Positions 9,412 to 18,642 of a stretch of DNA of 64,000 nucleotides are shown one piece after another. The notes under the pieces are model-generated. The model had not been told where the DNA came from and did no database searches. It saw only the letters and a program-made list of their open reading frames with translations. The translations under genes and the position numbers were made by a program. Each line of letters opens with the position of its first letter. Positions within the stretch are counted from its first letter, which is position 1. Origin of the DNA: DATFVA01 sp963800255 (GTDB taxonomy: Bacteria; Bacteroidota; Ignavibacteria; Ignavibacteriales; Ignavibacteriaceae); NCBI GenBank assembly GCA_963800255.1, contig CAWDAK010000022.1, positions 62,001 to 126,000 of the forward strand. Reading direction: 5' to 3'.

Positions 9412-10029
9412 ATGAGTAAAGATTATTTTAAGCATAAATCAAAAGACTATGAGAAGGATAGGAACAGGGTTAATAATGTTGCAAATATTGCTAATGCTAT
9501 AAAGCGAAATATTGAGTTTGAGAAGACAATGCACATCATGGATTTCGGCTCCGGTACAGGATTATTATTAGAGAAAATAGCTCCTTTAGTCGGAAAAATT
9601 ACAGCAGTTGACATTTCAAAATCAATGAATACAGAACTGGCAGCTAAGCGTGAAACCATTGATTGTGAACTTGAAATATTGCAAATGGATCTTTCAGAGT
9701 CTAAGCCGGAAAAAAAGTTTGATGGAATAATATCATCCATGACTATGCATCATATAAATGACATAAGCGCAATGTTTCATAATTTTTATGAGATGCTTGA
9801 TGAAAATGGATTTATTGCAATATCGGATCTGGATCTTGAGGATGGCAGTTTTCATACAGAAGATACCGGTGTATACCACCATGGATTTGAAAGGGAAGAA
9901 TTTGTGAATTTTGCCAAACAAGCCGGGTTTAAGAATCTTGAAATTATGTCAGCAAGCCTTGCGCGAAAACCCCATGGGGAGTATCCGATATTTTTACTAA
10001 TTGGATATAAATCAGCCAATATTAGTTGA
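9412..10029 (+). CDS. Class I SAM-dependent methyltransferase
   Basis: 205 aa. Motif I is 'IMDFGSGTGLLLEKI' (from residue 42), followed by 'ITAVDISKSM' (motif II acidic residue) and 'FDGIISSMTMHHIND', typical of small-molecule methyltransferases in the UbiE/Tam group. The start follows 'aaaggaaaaat', an acceptable ribosome binding site. The sequence differs strongly from the methyltransferase just upstream, so they are not recent duplicates. Substrate unknown. Confidence 0.8.
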   Translation: MSKDYFKHKSKDYEKDRNRVNNVANIANAIKRNIEFEKTMHIMDFGSGTGLLLEKIAPLVGKITAVDISKSMNTELAAKRETIDCELEILQMDLSESKPEKKFDGIISSMTMHHINDISAMFHNFYEMLDENGFIAISDLDLEDGSFHTEDTGVYHHGFEREEFVNFAKQAGFKNLEIMSASLARKPHGEYPIFLLIGYKSANIS

Positions 10030-10202
10030 GGTGCATAATCAAGCTCTTCTAATGTATGCGCTATTGTTCTTGATGCGGACGTTAAAATATTGACCACTAT
10101 TCTGCTGTATACTTATTTTATGTACTCCTTTATCTGTTTTTCTTATACCGGAATAATTTTAACTTTACGTAATGTATTAAGATTAAAAGGATTAGTCCCC
10201 GG

Positions 10203-11549
10203 TTGACTCAGAAAAAAATCAGATTTATTCTTTTCGGCATTCTTTTCTTTATTTCCCTAACATCAATTATTTTGGCACAGGATAATGATACCACGGGGAA
10301 TGTAAAGAAAACTTATTACCCTAACGGTAATGTTAAAACCTCCGGTACATACTGGAAAGGACAGCTTCATGGCGAGTATTATGAATACTACCCTAATGGT
10401 AATGTATGGAAAAAATGGCATTACTTCGAGGGTAAAGAGGAAGGGATACAGACGTGGTATTTCGAGGATGGAATTGTCAGTACTGAATGGAATTATAGAA
10501 ATGGTGTAAAGCAGGATACTTCCTTCTGGTATTATGAAACGGGAGAACTCTGGGCAAAACAGAATTACTACCAGGGTGTACTTGACGGTATTACTTATAC
10601 GTATTACAAAACTGGAGAGCTTCAGGGCGAGTGGAACTTCTCTATAGGACTTCTCCAGGGTATTTCAAGAACATTTTATAAGTCGGGTGCAGTAGAGGTA
10701 GAAAAAAACTTCAACAATGGAGTAATGGAAGGTCCCACCAAAGTATACCATGAGAACGGCAAAGTAGCCGTTGATGCCTACTTTAAAGCTGATAAAATAG
10801 TAGGTGAAGTAAAAATTTATGATTCTGCAGGTGAAATAAGGGTGGTTGACTTGTATGAAAATGGTGAATTGAAGAACCGTGTCCGCTACGATTACCTTGG
10901 GAAGATAGAGGCAAAGGAAAATACGGACAGGGAGTATTACGACAACGGATCTATTAAGAGCGAAGTTTACTACAAGGACGGCAAGAAAGAAAATTTTGCG
11001 AAATATTATTATGACAGTGGTTTTCTTAAGGAAGAATACCACTACGAAAACGATACGCTTAATGACCGTTCATTTACTTACTATGAGAACGGAGTGATGA
11101 AATCCTCCATCGATTACGTTCATGGAGTTCGCAGAGGGATTACCAGGAATTACTACCCTGAAGGTTTAATCGAATCTGAGGTTAATTATAATAATAGTGT
11201 CAAAGACGGTATTTATCTTGCCTATTTTAAAAACGGAAATATTAAGTATGTAGAGCATTATAATGATGATATTAAAACTGGTGAGTATAAAACGTTCTAT
11301 GAAAAGGGAACTCTCGAATCAGAGTGCATATTCATTAATGGTAAACCTGACGGGCATAAATATTACTATTATGAAAACGGCACATTGAAAAAAGAGGAAA
11401 ACTATTCATCTGATGAGTTGAATGGTTTTGTAAGAGATTATTTTGAAAACGGTCTTATTAAGAAAGAAGAATTTTATAAAGGCGGTGTTCTTCAAACAAG
11501 TAAAATATATGACGAGGGAGGAAAACTTGTTTCATCTATCGGAAGCTAA
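10203..11549 (+). CDS. Exported YwqK/MORN-variant repeat protein
   Basis: 448 aa starting at TTG. A signal peptide (hydrophobic 'FILFGILFFISLTSIILAQ') precedes an almost uninterrupted run of roughly 23-residue repeats of the form YY-x-NG-x-n-Y-x-x-G-x-x-x-G, as in 'YYPNGNVKTSGTYWKGQLHG'. This is the MORN_2/YwqK pattern. In Bacillus a YwqK protein is an antitoxin partner, but in Bacteroidota such repeats are common in exported proteins with no known role. A paralogue overlaps its 3' end, so the pair is an operon. No toxin-like neighbour was seen. Confidence 0.8.
   Translation: MTQKKIRFILFGILFFISLTSIILAQDNDTTGNVKKTYYPNGNVKTSGTYWKGQLHGEYYEYYPNGNVWKKWHYFEGKEEGIQTWYFEDGIVSTEWNYRNGVKQDTSFWYYETGELWAKQNYYQGVLDGITYTYYKTGELQGEWNFSIGLLQGISRTFYKSGAVEVEKNFNNGVMEGPTKVYHENGKVAVDAYFKADKIVGEVKIYDSAGEIRVVDLYENGELKNRVRYDYLGKIEAKENTDREYYDNGSIKSEVYYKDGKKENFAKYYYDSGFLKEEYHYENDTLNDRSFTYYENGVMKSSIDYVHGVRRGITRNYYPEGLIESEVNYNNSVKDGIYLAYFKNGNIKYVEHYNDDIKTGEYKTFYEKGTLESECIFINGKPDGHKYYYYENGTLKKEENYSSDELNGFVRDYFENGLIKKEEFYKGGVLQTSKIYDEGGKLVSSIGS
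11514..11529 (+). promoter_or_regulatory. Shine-Dalgarno and TTG start of the second repeat gene
   Basis: GAGGGAGGA at 11514-11522 sits 4 bases before TTG at 11527-11529, inside the last codons of the upstream gene. It makes this TTG a much better start than the ATG at 11443, because translation from 11527 puts a signal peptide at the very N-terminus. Confidence 0.6.
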
Positions 11550-12462
11550 GCTGTTTTTCGTTTTGTTTTTTCTAACGGGAAACATTCTCATTTTTTCTCA
11601 GGATGGGTTGGTTAAACAGACCTATCCTGACGGCACAATTAAACAAATAGAAAATTATTCCAATGGAAGATTAAATGGTGAATGCCGCTATTATTACGAG
11701 ACCGGAGTGCTGGAAGGTGTAATAAATTATAATAACGGGAAAAAAGAAGGCCTCACCCGCGGTTACTATGATTCCGGGATACTGAAAGAAAGTCAAAATT
11801 TTAATAATAATAAACTCGACGGAAAATATCTGACATATTACCCGGAAGGCATTCTTAAAGAAACCGGAAATTATAAGGATGGTGTTTTTGATGATACGAT
11901 AAAGACTTTTTACAACAACGGTGGATTAAGTTCGGTTTATTTCTATAAGAACGGACTCCGCGAAGGAAAGGCATTTGAATATTTTCCGAACGGCATAATG
12001 AAAGTTTCGGCGATGTATGTAAATGATGTTCAGGACGGTAAAACCGACTGGTACTACGATAACGGTGTTTTAAAAGGTTCATATAATTATTCGGGCGGAA
12101 ATATTGAAGGTCCTGTTAAAGAATATTACCCCGACGGTAAACTGATGTCTGAAAAGAATTTTGAGTTTTCTCAGCTGATCGGTACGGTTAAAATGTATTA
12201 TGAGAACGGAAATATTAAATCTGAAAGCAAATATGGAGAGGGGATGAGAGACGGAGTGACCAAATCATATTATGAGGATGGCGGCATCTGGTCAGAGCAG
12301 AATTATGAAGAAAACAAACTTAACGGTGATACTAAGATTTACCGCAATAACGGAACATTATGGTATATTGAGACTTACGAAGATGGCAAGCTGCAAAAAA
12401 GCAAGGAATTTTCGCAAGATGGCAAGCTCGTAACTGAGAAGAATATTGAAGTTAAAGAATGA
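11527..12462 (+). CDS. Exported YwqK/MORN-variant repeat protein, paralogue of the upstream gene
   Basis: About 311 aa from the TTG at 11527, overlapping the upstream paralogue by 23 bp. The N-terminus 'MFHLSEAKLFFVLFFLTG' looks like a signal peptide ending near 'IFSQDG'. The rest is about a dozen MORN_2-type repeats ('YYETGVLEG', 'YYDSGILKE', 'YYPEGILKE', 'YYENGNIKS'). An alternative longer reading from ATG 11443 would bury the signal peptide and has no ribosome binding site. Adjacent paralogues of different repeat number suggest tandem duplication followed by repeat gain or loss. Confidence 0.78.
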   Translation: MFHLSEAKLFFVLFFLTGNILIFSQDGLVKQTYPDGTIKQIENYSNGRLNGECRYYYETGVLEGVINYNNGKKEGLTRGYYDSGILKESQNFNNNKLDGKYLTYYPEGILKETGNYKDGVFDDTIKTFYNNGGLSSVYFYKNGLREGKAFEYFPNGIMKVSAMYVNDVQDGKTDWYYDNGVLKGSYNYSGGNIEGPVKEYYPDGKLMSEKNFEFSQLIGTVKMYYENGNIKSESKYGEGMRDGVTKSYYEDGGIWSEQNYEENKLNGDTKIYRNNGTLWYIETYEDGKLQKSKEFSQDGKLVTEKNIEVKE

Positions 12463-12534
12463 GTCGAACCCCGAATGCCAGGGCGGTATACAGAAATCCG
12501 GGATGCAGTTTTTATTTATTAACTTAAAAGAATT

Positions 12535-13434
12535 ATGAAAATGGACTCAACCCCCGATAAATTTACAATCGGCCTCATCCAGATGGCAATGTCGACTGAT
12601 CCTGAAGATAACCTGAAAAAGGCTGTCGATCGTATAGGTAAAGCCGCGAAAAAAGGAGCCAGCGTAATCTGCCTTCCTGAGCTTTTCAGATCACAGTACT
12701 TCTGCCAGAAAGAGGATATCGAAAACTTCAACCTGGCGGAAACGATTCCAGGTCCTTCTACAGAAGTTCTTGGCGAGGTTGCCCGCAAATACAACGTTGT
12801 AATTACTGCCTCCTTATTTGAAAAGAGGGCGCAGGGAATCTACCATAATACCATCGCGATGATCAATACAGCAGGAGAGGTTTCGGGTTTATACAGGAAG
12901 ATGCACATCCCCGATGACCCTGCCTACTACGAGAAATTTTATTTCACCCCGGGCGATCTGGGTTATAAGTCGTTTAAGACGGAATTCGGTAATGTTGGTA
13001 CGCTCGTCTGCTGGGACCAGTGGTATCCGGAAAGCGCAAGGATAACCGCGCTTAAAGGTGCCAGCGTTATTTTTTATCCCACGGCTATCGGCTGGCATCC
13101 TCACGAAAAAAAGGAACACGGCAAGCCTCAGTTTGATTCCTGGAGAACCATTCAGAGAGGTCATGCCATAGCGAATGGTGTTTACGTTGCTGCAGTTAAC
13201 AGGGTAGGAGTGGAAAAACCGGATAAGTCATCTGCAGGCATAGAATTTTGGGGCTCTTCATTCGTTGCTGATCCTCAGGGTATTGTTATAGCAGAAGCTT
13301 CTCCCAAAAAAGAGGAGATCCTTCTGGCCGAAGTCGATACAGCACGTATTGAATATATAAGAAGAAACTGGCCGTTCCTTAGAGACCGTAGAATAGATTC
13401 TTATGTGGGAATTGATAAGAGATTTATTGATTAA
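12535..13434 (+). CDS. aguB: N-carbamoylputrescine amidase
   Basis: 299 aa nitrilase-fold enzyme. The Glu-Lys-Cys triad is visible as E49 in 'CLPELF', K122 in 'YRKMHIP' and C159 in 'LVCWDQWYPE'; 'GWHPHEKKEHG' and 'FWGSSFVADPQG' are typical of this subgroup. It hydrolyses N-carbamoylputrescine to putrescine, CO2 and ammonia. Its stop codon abuts the start of aguA with no gap, and the pair forms the agmatine route to putrescine. No arginine decarboxylase is in the window. Confidence 0.93.
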   Translation: MKMDSTPDKFTIGLIQMAMSTDPEDNLKKAVDRIGKAAKKGASVICLPELFRSQYFCQKEDIENFNLAETIPGPSTEVLGEVARKYNVVITASLFEKRAQGIYHNTIAMINTAGEVSGLYRKMHIPDDPAYYEKFYFTPGDLGYKSFKTEFGNVGTLVCWDQWYPESARITALKGASVIFYPTAIGWHPHEKKEHGKPQFDSWRTIQRGHAIANGVYVAAVNRVGVEKPDKSSAGIEFWGSSFVADPQGIVIAEASPKKEEILLAEVDTARIEYIRRNWPFLRDRRIDSYVGIDKRFID

Positions 13435-14511
13435 ATGTCTGAATTAAAGCCTTCAGAAACCGGAATTAATATTAAGGATTATTACCTTCCTCCTGAATGG
13501 GATAAGCATGAAGCTACCTGGCTCGGCTGGCCGCACAATAAGCAGGACTGGCCCGGGAAATTTGCTCCCATACCCTGGGTTTATGCTGAAATTGTTAGAT
13601 ATATTTCCCGCAGCGAAAAGGTAAGGATTATTGTCGAGGATGAAACTCATCAGAAGAAAGCTCTTGGTGTCCTTAAAGCTGTCGATGTTAATATGGAAAA
13701 TATTGAGTTTTATAAGCTTCCTACAAACAGAGGATGGATGAGAGATTCCGGACCCGCTTTCCTGAAGAAAAAAAAGAATCCCCTAATAGCCGCTGTTAAT
13801 TTCCGTTTCAATGGCTGGGCTAAATATGATAACTTCAAAAAAGATGAAAAGCTTCCCTCGTTTATTGCAGGGAAATTCGGATTCGAAAAAGTTACGGCCA
13901 TCCATAACAAAAGGCATGTAGTACTTGAAGGCGGCAGCATAGATACGAACGGCAGCGGTACTTTAATAACAACGGAGGAGTGCCTGATGGATCCCGCCAC
14001 CCAGGTGAGGAATCCGGGTTTTACAAAGAAGGATTACGAAACCGTGTTCAAAAACTATCTTGGTATTAAGCAGACTATCTGGCTTGGCAAGGGGATAGCA
14101 GGGGATGATACGCATGGACATGTAGATGATCTCTGCAGGTTCATAAATAGCGATACTGTAGTGCTTGTACGGGAAAAAGATTCCAAGGATCCCAACTATA
14201 GACAGTTGAATGAAAACCGTGAAAGACTTGAAGGAATTAAACTTCAGAATGGAAACATACTTAATATTATTGACCTTCCGATGCCCTCACCGGTATTGTT
14301 TAAGGGAGAGCGTCTGCCAGCAAGTTATGCGAATTTCTATTTTTCAAATTTTGCTCTGCTTGTTCCTACTTTCAATGATCCAAATGATAAAACCGCCCTG
14401 GGAATTTTATCAGAACTCATTACCGATCGTCCTGTAATAGGTATTCATGCAGTTGATCTTGTATGGGGATTAGGTACTCTTCACTGCCTTACCCACGAAC
14501 AGCCGGCTTAA
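13435..14511 (+). CDS. aguA: Agmatine deiminase
   Basis: 358 aa peptidyl-arginine-deiminase fold. 'ATWLGWPHN' near the N-terminus, 'GWMRDSGP' with substrate-binding Asp, 'EGGSID' and 'DDTHGHVDD' with the catalytic His, and Cys351 in 'GTLHCLTHEQP' at the C-terminus fit agmatine deiminase. It converts agmatine to N-carbamoylputrescine, the substrate of the upstream aguB product. The zero-length gap to aguB indicates coupling. Confidence 0.93.
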   Translation: MSELKPSETGINIKDYYLPPEWDKHEATWLGWPHNKQDWPGKFAPIPWVYAEIVRYISRSEKVRIIVEDETHQKKALGVLKAVDVNMENIEFYKLPTNRGWMRDSGPAFLKKKKNPLIAAVNFRFNGWAKYDNFKKDEKLPSFIAGKFGFEKVTAIHNKRHVVLEGGSIDTNGSGTLITTEECLMDPATQVRNPGFTKKDYETVFKNYLGIKQTIWLGKGIAGDDTHGHVDDLCRFINSDTVVLVREKDSKDPNYRQLNENRERLEGIKLQNGNILNIIDLPMPSPVLFKGERLPASYANFYFSNFALLVPTFNDPNDKTALGILSELITDRPVIGIHAVDLVWGLGTLHCLTHEQPA

Positions 14512-14635
14512 GGTTATTTCAGTTTGTCACTTCTGTCCAGTAATCAGTACTAATTATTGTCAAAACTAAAACATTTCACTTTGTTTGAATTTAGTCAGCA
14601 AACCTCTTAGTTTTACTCATTAAAAATTGAACTTA

Positions 14636-14654
14636 AAGGAGGAGGACCACCTTG
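14636..14654 (+). promoter_or_regulatory. Strong Shine-Dalgarno with TTG start of pntAA
   Basis: AAAGGAGGAGG at 14636-14646 lies just ahead of TTG at 14652-14654. The next residues 'IIAVPKEILAGENR' match the extreme N-terminus of PntA proteins, so the TTG is the start. Confidence 0.75.
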
Positions 14655-15797
14655 ATAATAGCTGTCCCAAAAGAAATCCTGGCAGGAGAGAACAGGGTAG
14701 CAACTGTACCTGATGTTGTTCCTAAGCTTATAAAAGCAGGATTTGAAATACATATAGAAAAAAATGCGGGTATTAACGCCGGGTTTACCGATGAAAAATA
14801 TAAAGCTGCAGGAGCAAAGATAGTCGACAGCCTGCAGGAGTTATATTCGGCTGCAGATATAGTGTTTAAAGTTCAGAGACCCATGGAGCATCCGGAACAG
14901 AGCAAACATGAACTCGATCTGATGAAAGAAGGAACGCTGCTTGTCACTTTCCTTTATCCTCTTAACTACCCCGATATAGCCAGGAAGTGCGCCGAAAAGG
15001 GAATAAATGTCATCTCAATGGATATGATTCCCCGGACAACCCTAGCCCAGAAAATGGATGCTCTTAGTTCCCAGGCTAACATAGCAGGGTATAAGAGTGT
15101 TATAATGTGTGCGGATACTCTTGGCAAAATCTTTCCTTTGATGATGACCGCAGCCGGAACAATTTCTCCAGCTAAAGTGGTTATAATGGGAGCAGGAGTT
15201 GCCGGGCTACAGGCACTTGGAACCGCTAAAAGATTAGGAGCAGTTGTAGAAGTGTCTGATATTCGTCCTGCAGTTAAAGAGGAAGTTCAGTCTCTTGGCG
15301 GAAGGTTTATTGAAGTTGAGGCTGATGAGAATATGCAGGATGCCGGAGGCTATGCAAAAGAAGCATCAGAGGAATTCCTGAAAAAGCAGAAGGAACTGAT
15401 CTTCAAGCACATTACCGAAGCAGACATTGTGATTACAACAGCACTGGTGCCTGGCAGAAAAGCACCTGTGTTAGTTACAGAAGAGATGGTAAAAAATATG
15501 CGGCCAGGCAGCGTTATTCTCGATATGGCTGTGGAATTCGGAGGAAATTGCGAGGTGAGTGAAAAAGGGAAGATGGTTAAGAAATACGGAGTAAATATTA
15601 TTGGTGAACCAAACCTTCCTAGTCTTGTTCCAACCCATTCCAGTGAAATGTACTCAAAGAATCTTCTCAGCCTTATTACCCATATCGGAAAAGAGGGCAA
15701 TGTTACGTTGAACCTTGAGGATGAAATAGTTAAAGGAAGTCTCATCACGCATAACAAGGAAGTGATTAACCCTAGAGTAAAAGATTTATTAAAGTAG
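14652..15797 (+). CDS. pntAA: NAD(P) transhydrogenase alpha subunit, soluble NAD-binding part
   Basis: 381 aa, corresponding to domain I of proton-translocating transhydrogenase. 'VPKEILAGENRVATVPDVV' and 'AGINAGFTDEKY' match the alanine dehydrogenase/PntA N-terminal domain; the Rossmann motif is 'VVIMGAGVAGLQALGTAKRLGA'-like near residue 177, and 'DIRPAVKEEVQSLGG' follows. It binds NAD(H) at the membrane surface and exchanges hydride with NADP(H) held by PntB. The gene starts at TTG after a strong ribosome binding site and heads a three-gene operon. Confidence 0.95.
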   Translation: MIIAVPKEILAGENRVATVPDVVPKLIKAGFEIHIEKNAGINAGFTDEKYKAAGAKIVDSLQELYSAADIVFKVQRPMEHPEQSKHELDLMKEGTLLVTFLYPLNYPDIARKCAEKGINVISMDMIPRTTLAQKMDALSSQANIAGYKSVIMCADTLGKIFPLMMTAAGTISPAKVVIMGAGVAGLQALGTAKRLGAVVEVSDIRPAVKEEVQSLGGRFIEVEADENMQDAGGYAKEASEEFLKKQKELIFKHITEADIVITTALVPGRKAPVLVTEEMVKNMRPGSVILDMAVEFGGNCEVSEKGKMVKKYGVNIIGEPNLPSLVPTHSSEMYSKNLLSLITHIGKEGNVTLNLEDEIVKGSLITHNKEVINPRVKDLLK

Positions 15798-15838
15798 TTT
15801 GCAAACACCTCAGGTAAATATAAGGAAGGAAAAAATTT

Positions 15839-16138
15839 ATGGTGGATTTAACTTTTTTAATGCACATATATGTGTTTGTGCTGGCTATATTCGTCGGTTT
15901 TGAACTGATAACAAAGGTACCTCCAACACTGCATACTCCGCTCATGTCGGGTTCAAATGCCATCTCGGGGATAACCATCGTCGGTGCTTTGTTAAGTGCA
16001 GGAATGGAACAGTTTACAATAAGCACAATCCTTGGAATGATAGCAGTTATTTTTGCGATGATAAATGTTGTGGGCGGGTTCCTGGTTACTGACAGAATGT
16101 TAAAAATGTTTAAAAGAAAAAGTGAGGATAAAAAATGA
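15839..16138 (+). CDS. pntAB: NAD(P) transhydrogenase alpha subunit, membrane part
   Basis: 99 aa with three to four hydrophobic segments, including 'VFVLAIFVGFELITKVPP' and 'TLHTPLMSGSNAISG', the conserved PntA C-terminal domain II sequence. It forms part of the proton channel with PntB. The split alpha subunit is the arrangement found in many bacteria. Its stop overlaps pntB by 4 bp. Confidence 0.93.
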   Translation: MVDLTFLMHIYVFVLAIFVGFELITKVPPTLHTPLMSGSNAISGITIVGALLSAGMEQFTISTILGMIAVIFAMINVVGGFLVTDRMLKMFKRKSEDKK

Positions 16139-17547
16139 GCGTAGTAATTGAAATAACTTACCTGGTATCCTCAATCTTTTTCATCTTCGGAATTAAGTAT
16201 CTCGGCTCACCGAAGACAGCCCGGAAAGGTAATCTTTTTGCCTCAATCGGTATGGCAATGGCAATAATCATAACACTGTTCGATCAGCATGTGCTTACCT
16301 TTGAATGGATCCTCATCGGAGTAATAGTAGGATCGCTCATCGGGGCAGTACTTGCTATCAAGGTGCCAATGACGGGGATGCCCCAGATGGTGGGTATGCT
16401 GAATGGTTTCGGCGGCGGAGCTTCAACTCTCGTTGCTCTTGCTGAATACTATAAGCTTAATCCCAATTACCCGGTTGAGCATGGACTCCCGTTCAACCTT
16501 CCCGTTGACCAGGGTGTGGCTATAATACTCAGTCTCCTTATAGGCGGTGTAACTTTCACAGGATCAATGATTGCCTTCGGGAAGCTTCAGGGGATTGTAA
16601 CCGGTAAGGTTGTTAAATATCCTCTTCAGCATCCCATTAACCTTCTGCTGGTGCTGGCTGTTCTCGGAGCTGGTGTTTACTTAATCATTAATCCGGGTTC
16701 AATTTCATTAATATTAATTATAACCCTGGTTTCCCTTGTACTGGGAGTTCTGCTTGTTCTTCCCATCGGCGGAGCAGATATGCCCGTAGCTGTATCTCTC
16801 CTGAATTCCTATTCAGGCATAGCGGGTTCAGCCACGGGTTTTGTACTCGGAAATAATGAACTTATAATTGCTGGTGCGCTGGTTGGCGCCTCAGGAATAA
16901 TTCTTACACTTATAATGTGCCGCGGTATGAACAGGTCGCTTATGAACGTACTTCTCGGAGGCTGGGCCTCGGCAGGTACCACGGGCGAATCAACTGGTAC
17001 AACCTCACCCAAAGGAGACGTTAAATCAATTGATTCCGAAGAACTTGCAATGCTGCTCGATGCTGTAAGCAGCGTTATTATAGTTCCCGGTTACGGAATG
17101 GCTGTTGCACAGGCGCAGCATGCTGTGCGCGATTTAATGAACGTTCTTGAAAAGAAGGGTGTGAATGTAAGGTTTGCTATTCATCCTGTCGCAGGCAGAA
17201 TGCCTGGTCATATGAATGTGCTGCTTGCTGAAGCTCAGGTACCGTACGATAAACTCTTCGCGATGGAAGATATCAATGATGATTTTTCTAATACTGATGT
17301 GGTTATTGTTATAGGGGCGAATGATGTTGTAAACCCTGCTGCCCGCCACGATCAGAGCAGTCCTATCTACGGTATGCCTATCCTGAACGTGGATTATGCA
17401 AAAACTGTAGTCATAAATAAGCGTTCGCTTAACGTAGGTTATGCAGGAATTGATAATGAGCTGTTCTTCTATCCCAACGCCCTGATGTATTTCGGCGACG
17501 CAAAAGAAGCAATGACCAAATTGACCAACGAAATAAAGAACCTGTAA
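16135..17547 (+). CDS. pntB: NAD(P) transhydrogenase beta subunit
   Basis: 470 aa. The N-terminal two thirds is membrane (eight or so helices, with 'MPQMVGMLNGFGGGAS' and 'MPVAVSLLNSYSGIAGSA'), and the C-terminal third is the NADP-binding domain III with 'IIVPGYGMAVAQAQHAV', 'HPVAGRMPGHMNVLLAEA', 'GANDVVNPAA' and 'INKRSLNVGYAGIDN'. It couples proton entry to hydride transfer from NADH to NADP, supplying NADPH. A terminator follows within 25 bp. Confidence 0.96.
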   Translation: MSVVIEITYLVSSIFFIFGIKYLGSPKTARKGNLFASIGMAMAIIITLFDQHVLTFEWILIGVIVGSLIGAVLAIKVPMTGMPQMVGMLNGFGGGASTLVALAEYYKLNPNYPVEHGLPFNLPVDQGVAIILSLLIGGVTFTGSMIAFGKLQGIVTGKVVKYPLQHPINLLLVLAVLGAGVYLIINPGSISLILIITLVSLVLGVLLVLPIGGADMPVAVSLLNSYSGIAGSATGFVLGNNELIIAGALVGASGIILTLIMCRGMNRSLMNVLLGGWASAGTTGESTGTTSPKGDVKSIDSEELAMLLDAVSSVIIVPGYGMAVAQAQHAVRDLMNVLEKKGVNVRFAIHPVAGRMPGHMNVLLAEAQVPYDKLFAMEDINDDFSNTDVVIVIGANDVVNPAARHDQSSPIYGMPILNVDYAKTVVINKRSLNVGYAGIDNELFFYPNALMYFGDAKEAMTKLTNEIKNL

Positions 17548-17570
17548 AGGTTCGCTCTTTCCTTAATCAG

Positions 17571-17595
17571 ACTCCCGGCTCCCCCGGGAGTTTTT
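17571..17595 (+). terminator. Rho-independent terminator after pntB
   Basis: Perfect 8-bp stem ACTCCCGG / CCGGGAGT (17571-17578 with 17584-17591), 5-nt loop, then TTTTTA. It lies 23 bp after the pntB stop and separates the transhydrogenase operon from the next gene. Confidence 0.88.
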
Positions 17596-17663
17596 ATTTT
17601 AAATTGAACTGTAATATTATTTCATTTAAAGTATATTAGGTCAAGAAAAATTATCCGGGTTTT

Positions 17664-18398
17664 ATGAAGAAACTTTTCTTTCTATTTTTATTTATTATTT
17701 CCACAGGCGCTGCATTAGCGCAGCAGACATACACATTCGATCTTTTTTCAGCTGAGCTGCACGATTCACTTCTTACCGTTACTGATAATGAAACCAAAAA
17801 TATAATATTTGAGATGACTTTCAGCAATCCTCGCGATTACACAATCGACCTTGACGGCGATAGTGTGGATGAATATATCGTTATCGATTCAACAGCCAGT
17901 GGCGACCTGCCTGAATACACAATTTATATTTTCAATACACTGGATGAATTCTCCCTGGCTGATTCAATACGGAGCGGGACGACTGAACCGTATGATATCT
18001 TCTCCAACGAAGAGGGGGGTGAAATTATCGTTACCGGCAACCCTGATTTTGAATACTTCAACAGCGACAATGACGATTCCGATATTTTCCTTCCGATAAG
18101 CTGCTGGAAATATGACAGCGGACAGATATATGTAATCAACGCGGATATATATGACCTTTTTATTCAGGAGAATGAGGAAATTATTGACTACCTGGATTCT
18201 TTCACTGAATCAGGAGAGTATACCTGCGATATGAGCCGTGCTAATAAATCAGCAATTGCTGCAGGGTATGCTAACTATATCAATGCGGGAGAAGTTTCCA
18301 TTGCTTCGCAGTTCATAAAAAAGTATTATTTATGCGCTGACATTGATGATTTTCTTAAAAGTATTAACCAGATTCTTAACGAGGGAGATACTCAATGA
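17664..18398 (+). CDS. Exported hypothetical protein
   Basis: 244 aa with a clear signal peptide ending at 'ALAQ' near residue 20. The mature part is acidic and rich in Asp, Glu, Ser and Tyr; 'IDLDGDSVDEYIVID' at about 60-75 looks like a calcium-binding or FG-GAP-type loop. No family was recognised. It overlaps the next gene by 4 bp and is probably cotranscribed with the type IX plug gene downstream. Confidence 0.6.
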   Translation: MKKLFFLFLFIISTGAALAQQTYTFDLFSAELHDSLLTVTDNETKNIIFEMTFSNPRDYTIDLDGDSVDEYIVIDSTASGDLPEYTIYIFNTLDEFSLADSIRSGTTEPYDIFSNEEGGEIIVTGNPDFEYFNSDNDDSDIFLPISCWKYDSGQIYVINADIYDLFIQENEEIIDYLDSFTESGEYTCDMSRANKSAIAAGYANYINAGEVSIASQFIKKYYLCADIDDFLKSINQILNEGDTQ

Positions 18399-18634
18399 AG
18401 ATGGAATGGAAAAAATTTGTAGGTAAGACACTGCATATAACTTTGTATGAAAATTATGGACTCACAATTGATCCTAACTCGGATACACCAATCTATGAGA
18501 TAGTTTTCAAATCAGGTAAATTAACTGAAGCATATGATGACGGACTTTTGCTCGAAACCTCCAGGGAGACTGAGCAGGTTAGAATTTATGTTCCATACCA
18601 GGCTATTAAATGCGTGGAAATCTTTAACATTTAG
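18395..18634 (+). CDS. Small hypothetical protein
   Basis: 79 aa, beginning within the last codons of the upstream gene (ATGA overlap). The sequence is predicted to be mostly beta strand ('LHITLYENYG', 'YEIVFKSGKLTEAYDDGLLLE', 'RIYVPYQAIKCVEIF'), reminiscent of a small beta-barrel of the Sm type, but this is only an impression. The overlap and consistent spacing support it being a real gene. Confidence 0.55.
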   Translation: MKMEWKKFVGKTLHITLYENYGLTIDPNSDTPIYEIVFKSGKLTEAYDDGLLLETSRETEQVRIYVPYQAIKCVEIFNI

Positions 18635-18642
18635 GGGAAACC

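Noticed and set aside
9852..10097. 81-codon minus-strand frame after the second methyltransferase
   Set aside because: Most of it is antisense to the methyltransferase; the short unique part has no supporting start signal.
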